Assembly (NCBI GenBank): GCA_019115165.1
Contig: DXEB01000081.1
Span: forward strand, 1 to 34,033
Direction: 5' to 3'
Source: Candidatus Anaerotignum merdipullorum
GTDB taxonomy: Bacteria > Bacillota > Clostridia > Lachnospirales > Anaerotignaceae
DNA length: 34,033 bases
Below, one piece after another: positions 24,574 through 33,401 of the stretch (the first letter of the stretch is position 1; every line of letters begins with the position of its first letter). Both the position numbers and the translations under genes were made by a program. The notes beneath the pieces are model-generated. The model was given only the letters and a program-made list of their open reading frames with translations. It was not told the origin of the DNA and did no database searches.

Positions 24574-25746
24574 TCATAACGCTTGCAGGGTGTTTTCCAG
24601 TATGGAAAGCCCTTTGTCCAGTTCGTCCTGAGAAATGGTCAAGGGAGGCAGCAGCCGGATTTTTGTCTTTGCGGACAATACCAGAAGTCCTGCCTCCAAT
24701 AAAGTGTGGATGACAGGCTTTGCGTCCACATCCAGCTGGATGCCCAGCATCATACCCAGTCCTGCTACGCTTTGGACATGGGGCATGGCTTCGATGCGCC
24801 CTCTGAGGTATGCGCCTTTTTTCTGTACCTCTGCCAAAAAGGCATCGTCTATGGTTTCCAGGATATGCACGGCGCCGGCGCAGACGACCGGATTGCCGCC
24901 AAAGGTAGAACCGTGGTCGCCAGCGCCGAAGACCGTTTCGGTTTTCTCACCGAATAATACGGCGCCGATGGGCAGACCGCCGCCCAGTCCCTTGGCACAG
25001 GAAACCAGATCCGGTTGGATACCGAACTGTTCATAGCTGAAAAAGGTGCCGGTTCTGCCGATACCGGTTTGAACTTCGTCCACAATCAGCAGGATGTCTT
25101 TTTGTTTGCAGGCAGCCGCCACTGCTTGTACATATGCCCGATCCAGGGGGACAACGCCGCCTTCGCCCTGGACGGTTTCCAGCATCACGGCACAGACATC
25201 TTCCGTCATTTTGGCGAGGGTATCCGCCGTATCGTTGGCGTTGGCGAACACGAAACCGTCCACAAAGGGAAAGAAATAATTGTGGTATACATCCTGACCG
25301 GTGGCGGAGAGGGTGGCCATGGTCCGTCCGTGGAAGGAGTTGACCAGCGCCAGGATTTTGCTTCTGCCTTCGCCGTATTTTAAGAAGCTGTATTTTCTGG
25401 CAGCTTTGATGACGCCTTCATTGGCTTCGGCGCCGCTGTTGCCGAAAAATACTTTCTGCATCCCGCTTTTTTCACAAAGCAGTTTTGCTGCGCGGATACA
25501 GGGTTCGGTATAGTACAGGTTGGAGGTATGCTGCAGGGTATTCAGTTGGTTTGTAACGGCGGCGATCCATCCGTCATCGCAGAATCCCAAGGCGTTTACG
25601 CCAATGCCGCTGGTAAAGTCAATGTATGCCTTTCCGGTATCATCCTGCACCGCAGCGCCTTTTCCTTTGGTCAGCAGTACGGGGAATCTACTGTAGGAAT
25701 GGATGAGATATGTTTCGTCTTGTTGTTTCGCTGTTTGGAAATCCAT
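24574..25746 (-). CDS. argD: acetylornithine aminotransferase
   Basis: 390 residues from the ATG at 25746, which has GGAGGAAAC in front; the open frame continues upstream into argB without support. It is a class III PLP aminotransferase: DFTSGIGVNALGF near the start, the phosphate-binding GNSGAEANEGVIKAARKY, DEVQTGIGRTG (Asp contacting the PLP nitrogen), and the Schiff-base Lys in LVSCAKGLGGGLPIGAVL. It converts N-acetylglutamate semialdehyde plus glutamate to N-acetylornithine plus 2-oxoglutarate. It starts 19 bases after the argB stop and precedes argF. Confidence 0.96.
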   Translation of the reverse strand: MDFQTAKQQDETYLIHSYSRFPVLLTKGKGAAVQDDTGKAYIDFTSGIGVNALGFCDDGWIAAVTNQLNTLQHTSNLYYTEPCIRAAKLLCEKSGMQKVFFGNSGAEANEGVIKAARKYSFLKYGEGRSKILALVNSFHGRTMATLSATGQDVYHNYFFPFVDGFVFANANDTADTLAKMTEDVCAVMLETVQGEGGVVPLDRAYVQAVAAACKQKDILLIVDEVQTGIGRTGTFFSYEQFGIQPDLVSCAKGLGGGLPIGAVLFGEKTETVFGAGDHGSTFGGNPVVCAGAVHILETIDDAFLAEVQKKGAYLRGRIEAMPHVQSVAGLGMMLGIQLDVDAKPVIHTLLEAGLLVLSAKTKIRLLPPLTISQDELDKGLSILENTLQAL

Positions 25747-25765
25747 GGGGGTTTCCTCCTTTCTG

Positions 25766-26620
25766 TTATGCCAGGAACATGGTGCCAATCCCCTCGTCGG
25801 AGAACATTTCGATCAAGATGGAGTGTTCGATTCTGCCGTCAATCATGACGGCTTTTTTCACGCCGGCGCGTACGGCGCTTTCACAGCTTTTCACTTTTGG
25901 GATCATACCGCCGCTGATGATGCCCTGTTCCACCAATGAAGCCACTTCGTCCACATGCACCACGGGAATCAAAGATTGTTCATCGTTGACATCCCGCATT
26001 AAACCGCGGATATCTGTGAGCGTAATGATATTTTCTGCATGCAGAGCGGCGGCGATTTCCGCTGCCGCCGTATCGGCATTGATATTGTAAATATTGCCTT
26101 TGCAGTCGGTGCCGACAGTAGCGACCACCGGGATATACCCACTGTTGATGGCGTTTTGGATGGGTGCGGTATCGATTTTGGTAATATCGCCCACATAACC
26201 GTAATCACCTTCCAATTTTTGCGCTTGGATCATACAACCGTCAATGCCGCATAATCCGACGGCTTTTCCGCCCAGCTGTCCAATCAATCCAACCAGGTCT
26301 TTGTTGGTTTTTCCAGCCAGCACCATCTGCACCACTTCGGCCGTTTCTTTATCGGTGTAGCGCAGACCGTTGATAAAGCGGGATTCCATCTGCAGGCGTT
26401 TGAGCATGCCGCTGATTTCCGGACCGCCGCCATGGATCAGCACCACGTGGATGCCGACCAAGGATAATAGAATGATATCGCTCATCACGGCTTTTTTCAA
26501 GTCCGGATGGATCATGGCATTGCCGCCGTATTTGATAACAACGGTTTTGTCATAGTATTTCTGTATATAAGGCAGGGCGGCGGTCAGCACCGTTGCCTTC
26601 ATGGTGTTCATATCGTTCAT
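25766..26620 (-). CDS. argB: acetylglutamate kinase
   Basis: 284 residues. VIKYGGNAM and VVLIHGGGPEI are the ATP-phosphate and acetylglutamate glycine-rich loops; the C-terminal half has TDIRGLMRD and GMIPKVKSCESAVRAGVKKAVMIDGR. The N-terminus carries an extra helix (about residues 7-22, ATVLTAALPYIQKYYD) before the first strand. In known structures this helix belongs to hexameric, arginine-inhibited enzymes, so feedback control by arginine is likely here. It phosphorylates N-acetylglutamate. GGAGG precedes the ATG. It starts 16 bases after argJ. Confidence 0.96.
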   Translation of the reverse strand: MNDMNTMKATVLTAALPYIQKYYDKTVVIKYGGNAMIHPDLKKAVMSDIILLSLVGIHVVLIHGGGPEISGMLKRLQMESRFINGLRYTDKETAEVVQMVLAGKTNKDLVGLIGQLGGKAVGLCGIDGCMIQAQKLEGDYGYVGDITKIDTAPIQNAINSGYIPVVATVGTDCKGNIYNINADTAAAEIAAALHAENIITLTDIRGLMRDVNDEQSLIPVVHVDEVASLVEQGIISGGMIPKVKSCESAVRAGVKKAVMIDGRIEHSILIEMFSDEGIGTMFLA

Positions 26621-26636
26621 GGTATTTTTTCCTCCA

Positions 26637-27851
26637 TCAAGTGCGGTAATCCCCGTTGATTTTCACATAATCATAGGTCAGGTCACATCCCCAGGCGGTG
26701 GCTTCGCCCTCTCCCTGCTTCAGATCCACATCCATATGGATTTCCTCCTGCAGCAGGATTTCCTTGGCAAGCGCCTCGTCAAAGGGAACGCCGGCGCCGT
26801 TTTCGCAGACCACGATTTCGCCCTTTGCCGAGGAAATGGAAACGGAGATAGCGTCAATGGCAAAATCGCCCTCCGTGTAGCCGATGGCGCACAAAATCCG
26901 ACCCCAGTTGGCGTCTGCGCCAAAGATTGCGGTTTTTACCAGGCTGGAAGTAATGATGGATTTGGCGATGGCTTTTGCCAACGTGGTGTTGGGTGCGTGA
27001 TGCACGGAACATTCCACCAGCTTGGTGGCGCCTTCGCCGTCGCCGGCAATTTTCTTTGCCATGGAAGCGCAGATTTCTTGGATCACTGTTAAAAATGCGT
27101 CAAAATCCGGTCCCTCCTGATCGATGAGCGGATTTTGCGCCATACCATTTGCCAGTATGGAAACCATATCATTGGTGGAAGTATCGCCGTCTACACTAAC
27201 CATATTAAAGGTATCGTCTACTGCCAGTTTCAATGCTTTTTGCAGCATGGGCGCGGTAATGGCACAGTCGGTGGTTAAAAATCCCAGCATGGTTGCCATA
27301 TTGGGATGAATCATGCCGCTGCCTTTTGCCATGGCGCCGATGGAAACGGTTTTGCCGCCGATTTCGATTTGATAGGCTTCTTCCTTGGGTTTGGTATCGG
27401 TGGTCATAATGGCTTCCACGGCATCCGTATGCCCTTCTTTGGATAACGCCTTTGCCAGGGCGGGAATGCCTGCGGCAATGGGCTCGATGGGCAGCGGCAT
27501 GCCGATGACGCCGGTAGAGGCAACAATGATGTCGTCGGGAGAAAGCCCCAGCGCGTTTGCCGCCAGCTCACACATCTTCTGCGCTTTTTCGACGCCGTCG
27601 GCATTGCAGGTATTGGCATTGCCGCTGTTGCAGATCATGGCCTGCGCCGTGCCGTTGACGAGGTGTTCTCTCGTGACGGTAATGGGCGCGCCGTATACTT
27701 TATTTTGGGTATAAACCGCTGCCGCCTGGCAGGGAACTTCGCTGTATAACAAAGCCAAATCTTTTTTATTGGGATTATTGCGGATCCCGCAGTATATACC
27801 TGCCGCGGTAAATCCTTTGGGTGCGGTCACGCCGCCATGGATTTGTTTCAT
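26637..27851 (-). CDS. argJ: bifunctional glutamate N-acetyltransferase/ornithine acetyltransferase
   Basis: 404 residues from the ATG at 27851 (AAAGGAG 10 bases before); a TTG three codons earlier lies too close to that ribosome site. The N-terminal part has VTAPKGFTAAGIYCGIR and NSGNANTCNADG. The self-cleavage site is in KGSGMIHPNMATMLGFLTTD, where the precursor is cut between Ala and Thr and the Thr becomes the nucleophile. The C-terminus has GADANWGRILCAIGY and a closing YVKINGDYRT. It moves the acetyl group from N-acetylornithine to glutamate, so the pathway runs as a cycle; many ArgJ also make N-acetylglutamate from acetyl-CoA. No argA or argE is nearby. Confidence 0.96.
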   Translation of the reverse strand: MKQIHGGVTAPKGFTAAGIYCGIRNNPNKKDLALLYSEVPCQAAAVYTQNKVYGAPITVTREHLVNGTAQAMICNSGNANTCNADGVEKAQKMCELAANALGLSPDDIIVASTGVIGMPLPIEPIAAGIPALAKALSKEGHTDAVEAIMTTDTKPKEEAYQIEIGGKTVSIGAMAKGSGMIHPNMATMLGFLTTDCAITAPMLQKALKLAVDDTFNMVSVDGDTSTNDMVSILANGMAQNPLIDQEGPDFDAFLTVIQEICASMAKKIAGDGEGATKLVECSVHHAPNTTLAKAIAKSIITSSLVKTAIFGADANWGRILCAIGYTEGDFAIDAISVSISSAKGEIVVCENGAGVPFDEALAKEILLQEEIHMDVDLKQGEGEATAWGCDLTYDYVKINGDYRT

Positions 27852-27887
27852 GGATATCAAGCTCCTTTCGTGATGAGGGTTACAGAC

Positions 27888-28817
27888 TCAAAGCAGACCC
27901 TGGGTTTCCGGCAGTCCCAGCACCAGATTCATGTTCTGGACGGCGGCCCCGGAAGCGCCCTTGCCTAAGTTATCGAATACACTGACCAATGTCATGCGTG
28001 CATCATTGCCTTCCACATACAGTTTCAGCCGATTGGTGTCCCGGAGTTCATTTGCCGCCAAAAAACCAATATCCGTATCCTCTACGGAAATCATGGGCTG
28101 ATTCTGGTAATATTCCCGCAGCAGGTCTGCCAATTCTGCTTTGGTGACGGATTTTTGAAATAAATGAGAATGCAGCGGCAGACAGGTTGCCATACCACTG
28201 TAACAATCACAGACAATGGGCATAAAAACCGGCGGCTGCGTGATGCTGGTGACATATTGCATTTCCGGCAGATGCTTATGCATCTGTCCCAGCGCATATT
28301 GTCTGGGGCTGTCCAGCGCATCAGGTCGTCCGGCTGCCTCGTATTCTGCAATCATGGTTTTCCCGCCGCCGCTGTAACCGGTCAGACTGTATGCCGTGAA
28401 AGGATAGTCGGGTGCTACGATACCGAGATGTACCAGGGGATATGCCGCTGCGATAAACCCGGTAGCATGACAACCGGGATTGGCAATGCGTTTGGAATGG
28501 AGAATGGATTCTCGGTGTGCCGGAGAAAGTTCCGGGAATCCGTATGTCCATCCCGGCGCTGTCCGATGGGCGGTGCTGGCGTCAATGATGCAGGTATGCG
28601 GGTTTTCCACTAGCGTCACAGCTTCTTTTGCCGCTGCATCTGGCAGACAGAGGAACACCACATCCGCTTCGTTCATCAGCCGTTTGCGTTCCGTCTCGTC
28701 TTTTCGTTTTTCTTCCGAGATGAGCAGCAGTTCCACGCCGCCGTGTTTTTCCAGCTTCTGGCGAAGCTGCAGCCCGGTGGTGCCTGCCTGCCCATCGATA
28801 TATACACGATATTTCAT
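27888..28817 (-). CDS. argC: N-acetyl-gamma-glutamyl-phosphate reductase, type 2
   Basis: 309 residues. YIDGQAGTTGLQL is the NADP-binding start, and the active-site Cys is in ANPGCHATG (about residue 113). The protein is shorter than common ArgC (about 345) and has the type 2 features DGQAGTTG, IDASTAHRT and FPEL in the first half; the C-terminal NLGKGASGAAVQNMNLVLG is shared by both types. It reduces acetylglutamyl phosphate to the semialdehyde. GAGGT lies 7 bases before the ATG. It is the first gene of argCJBDF, behind a promoter at 28860-28887. Confidence 0.95.
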   Translation of the reverse strand: MKYRVYIDGQAGTTGLQLRQKLEKHGGVELLLISEEKRKDETERKRLMNEADVVFLCLPDAAAKEAVTLVENPHTCIIDASTAHRTAPGWTYGFPELSPAHRESILHSKRIANPGCHATGFIAAAYPLVHLGIVAPDYPFTAYSLTGYSGGGKTMIAEYEAAGRPDALDSPRQYALGQMHKHLPEMQYVTSITQPPVFMPIVCDCYSGMATCLPLHSHLFQKSVTKAELADLLREYYQNQPMISVEDTDIGFLAANELRDTNRLKLYVEGNDARMTLVSVFDNLGKGASGAAVQNMNLVLGLPETQGLL

Positions 28818-28859
28818 AAACAGACCTCGTTTCTATGGCAAATCTTTGTGTTTATGTAT

Positions 28860-28887
28860 ATTATAAAGCATAACCATCAAAAGTCAA
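28860..28887 (-). promoter_or_regulatory. sigma-A-like promoter of the arg operon
   Basis: On the minus strand TTGACT (28887-28882) and TATAAT (28865-28860) are 16 bases apart, about 43 bases before the argC ATG. No attenuator or riboswitch-like leader is visible. Confidence 0.7.
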
Positions 28888-28892
28888 TGAAA

Positions 28893-28910
28893 ATGCGCAT
28901 ATTTATACAT
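28893..28910 (-). promoter_or_regulatory. possible ArgR (AhrC) box
   Basis: On the minus strand ATGTATAAATATGCGCAT resembles the Bacillus ARG box CATGAATAAAAATGCAAK at about 12 of 16 aligned positions. It lies directly upstream of the -35, where bound ArgR could interfere with polymerase. Only one copy is clear, whereas ArgR normally uses pairs. Confidence 0.35.
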
Positions 28911-28955
28911 ATTTGTTGAATTGAAGAATGTCACTAGGAAGAAGCGGGTTTTTTT

Positions 28956-29126
28956 ATGGAATATCCCAAAGAAAATCAAAAATTCCTCGATAAAAAGAAA
29001 ACTCCCTCTTGTGATATTGACGAAAAACATGGAATCATTTCTAAGAGAAGCACAGCAAAAGGAACAAAAAAGAAAGTTTTATGCGTGTTTATGACAGAAT
29101 ATACATTGTATACAAATGAAAGATAG
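28956..29126 (+). CDS. hypothetical small lysine-rich protein (doubtful)
   Basis: A 56-codon open frame starting MEYPKENQKFLDKKKTP and ending with TAG at 29124. It is hydrophilic and rich in Lys, with no known motif. An AGGAAG at 28936-28941 is too far (14 bases) to be a convincing ribosome site. It may be a chance frame in A-rich sequence; no function can be suggested. Confidence 0.15.
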   Translation: MEYPKENQKFLDKKKTPSCDIDEKHGIISKRSTAKGTKKKVLCVFMTEYTLYTNER

Positions 29127-29538
29127 ACGTAAGGCAACGCGTGTTTGACATGAAGCAGTTTTGTTCGGGAGTATGGATAGAAAAATAGAGGATGCATACG
29201 GTTTTTACTTGGCTGTATTTGGGATTGGTCAAATAGCAAAAAACATGGTTCCGAAAAAAATGTTGGATGTTTTTGTCATGGGAGGCTTTGAGGAGAAAGC
29301 AGGAGCGTTTGGCTGCCTGTTGTTTTGAGAAAATAAGCGTAGGATACAAAATGGTGATGTTTTGAAATGGAGAGAGGGGAAAGACCGGATTCGATGGTTG
29401 TTCAAAGGATATGGATGGCAGTATGCAGGTTGCAGTTAGGAATATGCATACCATCGTGCAAAGATGTAGGAGCGCGCGAAGAAAAGTATTTAGTTGCTTG
29501 GTTCTGGGGCAGTTTGGAAAGAGGCGATATTCAAAACA

Positions 29539-29563
29539 GCGCGGCAGGAAAATCCTGCCGCGC
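29539..29563 (-). terminator. terminator of asnS
   Basis: GCGCGGCAGGA (29539-29549) pairs perfectly with TCCTGCCGCGC (29553-29563) around AAA. On the minus strand TGTTTTG follows, a short T-run. It lies about 80 bases after the asnS stop. Confidence 0.7.
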
Positions 29564-29645
29564 GAAACCAGCCTGCTGTATGGACAGCGGACAGAGGTGG
29601 ATTGCCGGAATCCGCTGTGATGGTTGGATGGAAAAGCCGTGGGAA

Positions 29646-31040
29646 TTAAAATTCTGCGTTTTTCACTGTTCTTGGGAAAGGCAGTACATCTCGGATGTTG
29701 CTCACCCCGGTCAGGTACATGACAGCACGCTCAAAGCCCAGACCAAATCCGGCATGTCTGGTCCCGCCGTATTTGCGCAGATCCAGATACCACCAATAGT
29801 CTTCCCGTTTCAGTCCCAATTCGTCCATACGGCGTTCCAGTACTTCCAGACGTTCTTCTCTTTGGCTGCCGCCGATGATTTCTCCGATGCCGGGAACCAG
29901 CAGATCCATTGCAGCAACGGTTTTGCCGTCCTCGTTCAGGCGCATATAGAATGCTTTGATATCCTTGGGATAATCGGTGACGAATACGGGTTTTTTGAAG
30001 ATTTCTTCTGTCAGATAGCGTTCATGCTCTGTCTGCAGGTCAATGCCCCATGCGACAGGATATTCAAACTGTTTACCGGATTGCAGCAGCATCTCGACTG
30101 CTTCGGTGTAGGTCACTCGACCGAAATCGCTGTTGAGGATATGATGCAATCTGTCCAGCAGTCCTTGATCCACAAAGCTGTTGAAGAATTCCATTTCTTC
30201 CGGTGCGTTGTCCAGTACATACTGAATGATGTATTTGAGCATTTCCTCTGCGATTTCCATATTATCTTCCAGATCAGCAAACGCCATTTCCGGTTCGATC
30301 ATCCAGAACTCCGCTGCATGACGCGCCGTATTGGAGTTTTCAGCGCGGAAGGTGGGGCCGAAGGTGTACACATTGCGGAATGCCATGGCAAAGGCTTCGG
30401 CAGAGAGCTGTCCGCTGACGGTCAGGTTGGTTTCTTTGCCGAAGAAGTCCTGGGAAAAGTCGACCGTGCCGTCCTCCTTTTTCGGCAGATGATTCAGATC
30501 CAGCGTGGTGATGCGGAACATTTCGCCGGCGCCTTCACAGTCGCTGCCTGTGATAATGGGCGTATGGGTATACACAAATCCTTTTTCCTGGAAGAATTGG
30601 TGGATGGCATACGCGATCAGGCTGCGTACCCGGAAGGTCGCGGAAAACAGATTGGTTCTGGGGCGCAGATAGGCAATCTGGCGCAGGAATTCTACGCTGT
30701 GGCGTTTTTTCTGCAGCGGATAATCCGGTGTAGAAGTGCCCTCCACAGTGATTTCTTCTGCCTTCACCTCGAAAGGCTGTTTTGCCTGCGGTGTTTCCAC
30801 CAGCTGACCTTTCACAAGAATAGCCGCGCCCACACCCAACTTGGTGATTTCGGCATAATTGGACAGGTGGTCTGCTTCAAAAACAATCTGGATGTTTTTG
30901 AAAAACGTCCCGTCGTTCAGTTCAATAAAGCCAAAGTTTTTGGAAACGCGCATCGTACGGATCCAGCCGCCCAGCGTCACCTGCTGATCGGCATAGACCT
31001 CCGTATTGCGGTAAATGGATTTTACAGTATTCAGGTCCAA
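29646..31040 (-). CDS. asnS: asparagine-tRNA ligase
   Basis: 464 residues, the usual length. The N-terminal OB-fold anticodon-binding domain covers about 1-110 ([25 protein letters not shown]). The class II catalytic core has motif 2 region [28 protein letters not shown] and motif 3 [27 protein letters not shown]. The Asn-type pattern (PRTVKNAEF end) separates it from AspRS. It charges tRNA-Asn directly, so the organism need not rely on transamidation for Asn-tRNA. The start is TTG (31038-31040), chosen because AAAGGAG lies 8 bases before it and no ATG is nearby in frame. It has its own promoter and no T-box in its short leader. Confidence 0.96.
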   Translation of the reverse strand: MDLNTVKSIYRNTEVYADQQVTLGGWIRTMRVSKNFGFIELNDGTFFKNIQIVFEADHLSNYAEITKLGVGAAILVKGQLVETPQAKQPFEVKAEEITVEGTSTPDYPLQKKRHSVEFLRQIAYLRPRTNLFSATFRVRSLIAYAIHQFFQEKGFVYTHTPIITGSDCEGAGEMFRITTLDLNHLPKKEDGTVDFSQDFFGKETNLTVSGQLSAEAFAMAFRNVYTFGPTFRAENSNTARHAAEFWMIEPEMAFADLEDNMEIAEEMLKYIIQYVLDNAPEEMEFFNSFVDQGLLDRLHHILNSDFGRVTYTEAVEMLLQSGKQFEYPVAWGIDLQTEHERYLTEEIFKKPVFVTDYPKDIKAFYMRLNEDGKTVAAMDLLVPGIGEIIGGSQREERLEVLERRMDELGLKREDYWWYLDLRKYGGTRHAGFGLGFERAVMYLTGVSNIRDVLPFPRTVKNAEF

Positions 31041-31086
31041 TGGTATCGCTCCTTTGTTTCATGTTTCTATCGTTTGTTTGACCTTT

Positions 31087-31115
31087 ATTGTAGCCTGTTT
31101 TGCACAAAAAGACAA
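31087..31115 (-). promoter_or_regulatory. promoter of asnS
   Basis: On the minus strand TTGTCT (31115-31110) and TACAAT (31092-31087) are 17 bases apart, giving a leader of about 40 bases, too short for a T-box. Confidence 0.65.
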
Positions 31116-31159
31116 CCTTGTTTCCAGCTTTTTGTCAGAGAATTTTTGTTCTGCGCCGG

Positions 31160-32164
31160 CTACCGCCCGCTGGAATGCGGTTCGTTTTCTTCCACATACG
31201 GCAGGAAGGCACCGTAGCCTTCTTCTGCCATCCGTTCTTTCGGGATAAAGCGCAGGGCGGCGCTGTTGATGCAGTAGCGCAAACCGCCCCGATCGGCGGG
31301 TCCGTCCTCAAAAACGTGTCCCAGATGCGCATTGCCCACACGGCTGCGGACTTCCGTGCGAATCATATTATGGGACAAATCGTCGTACTCCGTGACGGCG
31401 TTGGGGTCGAGCGGACGGCAGAAGGACGGCCAGCCGCAGGAGGAAACAAATTTGTCCCGGGAGGAAAACAGGGGCTCGCCGGAGGTAATATCTACATAAA
31501 TACCGGCTTTCGTCTGGTTCCAGTAGGGATTGTCAAAGGGCGGTTCCGTGGCGTTCTGCTGGGTGACCAGATATTGCAGTTCCGTTAACTGCTGCGCCAT
31601 TTCTTCTTTTGTCATGACCCGGTAGAGGGACGGGTCGACACAGCGTGCTTTTTCTTTCGCAATTTTGTCAAAAGAGATATGACAGTAGCCGTTGGGATTC
31701 TTTTCCAGATAGTGCTGGTGGTATTCTTCTGCCGGCAGAAATTGCAGCAGCGGCAGATTTTCCACCACAATGGGACGATCGTATTTTTTTTGCAGCTGCG
31801 CCAAAGCCCTGGCGGCGATTTGGCGCTGGGTTTCCGTCAGGCTGTAGATGCCGGTGCGGTATTGAATCCCCACGTCCATGCCTTGTCTGCCCAGCGATGT
31901 GGGGTCGATGGTATAAAAGAATTCCTGTAGGATGGTCTCCAATGTGGTTTGTTGGGTGTCAAAGACAACCTCCACTGCTTCGGCATGACCGCTGTGGGCA
32001 CAGACTTCTTCATAGGATACGCTTTCCCAGAGTCGCTGGATGGCGCCTTCCTGTTTCCCCATGGCGTAGCCCACGCGGGTGGCGCAGACGCCGTCCACCT
32101 GTGCCATGTAGTGCTCCGTACCCCAGAAGCAGCCGCCTGCCAGATAAATGGTTTCCTGATGCAT
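31160..32164 (-). CDS. msrAB: peptide methionine sulfoxide reductase MsrA-MsrB fusion
   Basis: 334 residues. The MsrA domain (about 1-170) has the catalytic Cys12 in [10 protein letters not shown] and the late block [22 protein letters not shown]. The MsrB domain (about 185-325) has [28 protein letters not shown] and the catalytic Cys in [10 protein letters not shown]. The MsrB part lacks the two CxxC zinc-binding pairs ([13 protein letters not shown] stands where the first usually is), so it is the zinc-free form. Together they repair both S- and R-methionine sulfoxide with thioredoxin. No signal peptide is seen, so the enzyme is cytoplasmic. GAGGTGAGG precedes the ATG. It starts 9 bases after the nitrilase gene and is likely co-transcribed with it. 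Confidence 0.95.
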   Translation of the reverse strand: MHQETIYLAGGCFWGTEHYMAQVDGVCATRVGYAMGKQEGAIQRLWESVSYEEVCAHSGHAEAVEVVFDTQQTTLETILQEFFYTIDPTSLGRQGMDVGIQYRTGIYSLTETQRQIAARALAQLQKKYDRPIVVENLPLLQFLPAEEYHQHYLEKNPNGYCHISFDKIAKEKARCVDPSLYRVMTKEEMAQQLTELQYLVTQQNATEPPFDNPYWNQTKAGIYVDITSGEPLFSSRDKFVSSCGWPSFCRPLDPNAVTEYDDLSHNMIRTEVRSRVGNAHLGHVFEDGPADRGGLRYCINSAALRFIPKERMAEEGYGAFLPYVEENEPHSSGR

Positions 32165-32173
32165 CGCCTCACC

Positions 32174-32995
32174 TCATTTCCGTACTTCCCGCAGTTCATA
32201 AACATCGGTACGCCGATGCCGCAGCAGGGGAAGCTCTTTTCGTATGGTTTCCACTTTTTCCAGATCCAATTCTGCAAACAGGATGCCTTCCGCTTCTGCC
32301 AGCTGGGCGGTGACCGTACCCCAGGGATCGGTGACAATGGAGTGTCCCCAGGAATGATAGGAAGCGGTCAGGTCACGGGCGGGCGCGCACCCCAGCAGAT
32401 ACACCTGGTTGTCCAGGGCTCTGGCACGGAAGGACAGCTCCCAGTGGACCGGGCCGGTGGTCATGTTAAAGGCGGCGGGGATGCAGATGACCTTTGCGCC
32501 TGCCAGCGCCATCAGACGCGCCAGTTCAGGAAAGCGGATGTCATAGCAGATGCACAGCCCCATTTTGCCCCAGGGCGTATCAAAAACTGTAACGGTATTG
32601 CCTGCTGTCAGGGTTTCCGATTCCATGAACCGCTGCCCGCCGGTGATGTCGATATCGAATAAATGCATTTTGCGGTGCTTGGCGATACAGCTGCCATCCG
32701 GCGCAAAGACATAGGCCGTGTTATAAGTGCGGGAACCATCCGCCTCCGGCATGGAGCCGGCGATCAGGTAGATGCTATGCTCCCGTGCCAAGGCAGATAG
32801 ACGTTGATAGCGGGCGCCTCCCTCCGGTTCGGCAAACTTGGGAAAATTGGGCGTTTCGTAGGGACAGCAAAACATTTCCGGCAGCATGACCAGCTCTGCG
32901 CCGCCCGCTGCCGCCTGCTGCAGCATTTGTCTTGCCGTTTCTAAGTTTTCCGCGGGCGTTTGACCTACCCGCATTTGTAACAGTGCGACTTTCAT
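32174..32995 (-). CDS. carbon-nitrogen hydrolase, omega-amidase (Nit2/YafV)-like
   Basis: 273 residues from the ATG at 32995, which is preceded by GAAAGGATG; the open frame runs further upstream to 33538 but that part is not protein-like. The nitrilase triad is visible: Glu40 in LVMLPEMF, Lys109 in HRKMHLFDIDI, and Cys150 in GLCICYDIRFPELARL. The CYDIRFPE motif and HLFDIDI are typical of Nit2-type omega-amidases, which hydrolyse 2-oxoglutaramate or 2-oxosuccinamate to the oxo acids plus ammonia, a clean-up step after glutamine or asparagine transamination. Substrate assignment is by similarity. It is the first gene of a two-gene unit with msrAB. Confidence 0.92.
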   Translation of the reverse strand: MKVALLQMRVGQTPAENLETARQMLQQAAAGGAELVMLPEMFCCPYETPNFPKFAEPEGGARYQRLSALAREHSIYLIAGSMPEADGSRTYNTAYVFAPDGSCIAKHRKMHLFDIDITGGQRFMESETLTAGNTVTVFDTPWGKMGLCICYDIRFPELARLMALAGAKVICIPAAFNMTTGPVHWELSFRARALDNQVYLLGCAPARDLTASYHSWGHSIVTDPWGTVTAQLAEAEGILFAELDLEKVETIRKELPLLRHRRTDVYELREVRK

Positions 32996-33028
32996 GGAAC
33001 ACACATCCTTTCCGATGGGTTTTTTCTG

Positions 33029-33037
33029 AGTATACCA
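33029..33037 (-). promoter_or_regulatory. extended -10 promoter of the nitrilase-msrAB unit
   Basis: On the minus strand TGG-TATACT (33037-33029) is an extended -10, about 33 bases before the ATG at 32995. No convincing -35 was found. Confidence 0.5.
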
Positions 33038-33401
33038 CATTTTGGGGTGATAAGATACCAAATGGAAGAAAAATGGTGCGGCGGGAGAAAGCCGTGGTGG
33101 GTATTGGTCAGGAAGAAGGCGGGAAAACGGCAGAAAAGGATGACTCAGGGCAACGGGGAGATGGATGCAGGAGAAAGCGGTACGCACAGGGGAGCAGTGC
33201 CGCAGGCAAAGGAGAAATGCCGATGGGGCGGCGGACTTTTTAGACGGCAGTTCGCTGATGTGAGGCAGGTCAGGGCATGGATTCCAGAGAAAAAAAGCAG
33301 ACCCCTCCAAGCAGTTTTGTGGAGGCAACGTCTGCGATCTTTTTTTCCGAATTGTCCAAGATAGAAATGTCCGCGTCTGTTTTGGACGAGGGGGAGGGAG
33401 G
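33038..33401. other. purine-rich intergenic stretch
   Basis: About 360 bases between the nitrilase promoter and the end of the RHH gene. The plus strand is strongly purine-rich (many GGA/GAA runs, 33060-33230). Open frames here show only low-complexity sequence. The only feature recognised is the terminator at 33297-33335. Confidence 0.5.
33297..33335 (-). terminator. strong terminator of the RHH gene
   Basis: GCAGAC (33297-33302) pairs with GTCTGC (33330-33335), and inside it CCTCCA (33304-33309) with TGGAGG (33320-33325). Runs of T follow on both strands (minus strand from 33296 down; plus strand 33340-33347), so it may be bidirectional. Confidence 0.85.

Larger units (their letters stand above)
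28913..29645. other. 730-base stretch without a confident gene
   Basis: This is the longest empty region in the window, between the arg promoter and the end of asnS. It is A/T-rich at the left. It contains a 56-codon open frame (28956-29126), the GC-rich hairpin at 29539-29563 and a weaker inverted repeat CAGCGGA/TCCGCTG (29584-29616). No tRNA, T-box or known RNA fold was recognised. It may be a decayed gene, but no remnant could be identified. Confidence 0.5.

Noticed and set aside
31041-31115. T-box riboswitch in front of asnS.
   Set aside because: The leader from the predicted promoter is only about 40 bases, with no T-box sequence or antiterminator.
29367-31217. A 616-codon open frame on the plus strand opposite asnS.
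   Set aside because: It lies antisense to a full-length, motif-complete asparagine-tRNA ligase. Its translation is rich in Cys, Phe, His and Gln with no family resemblance, as expected for the complement of a GC-balanced gene.
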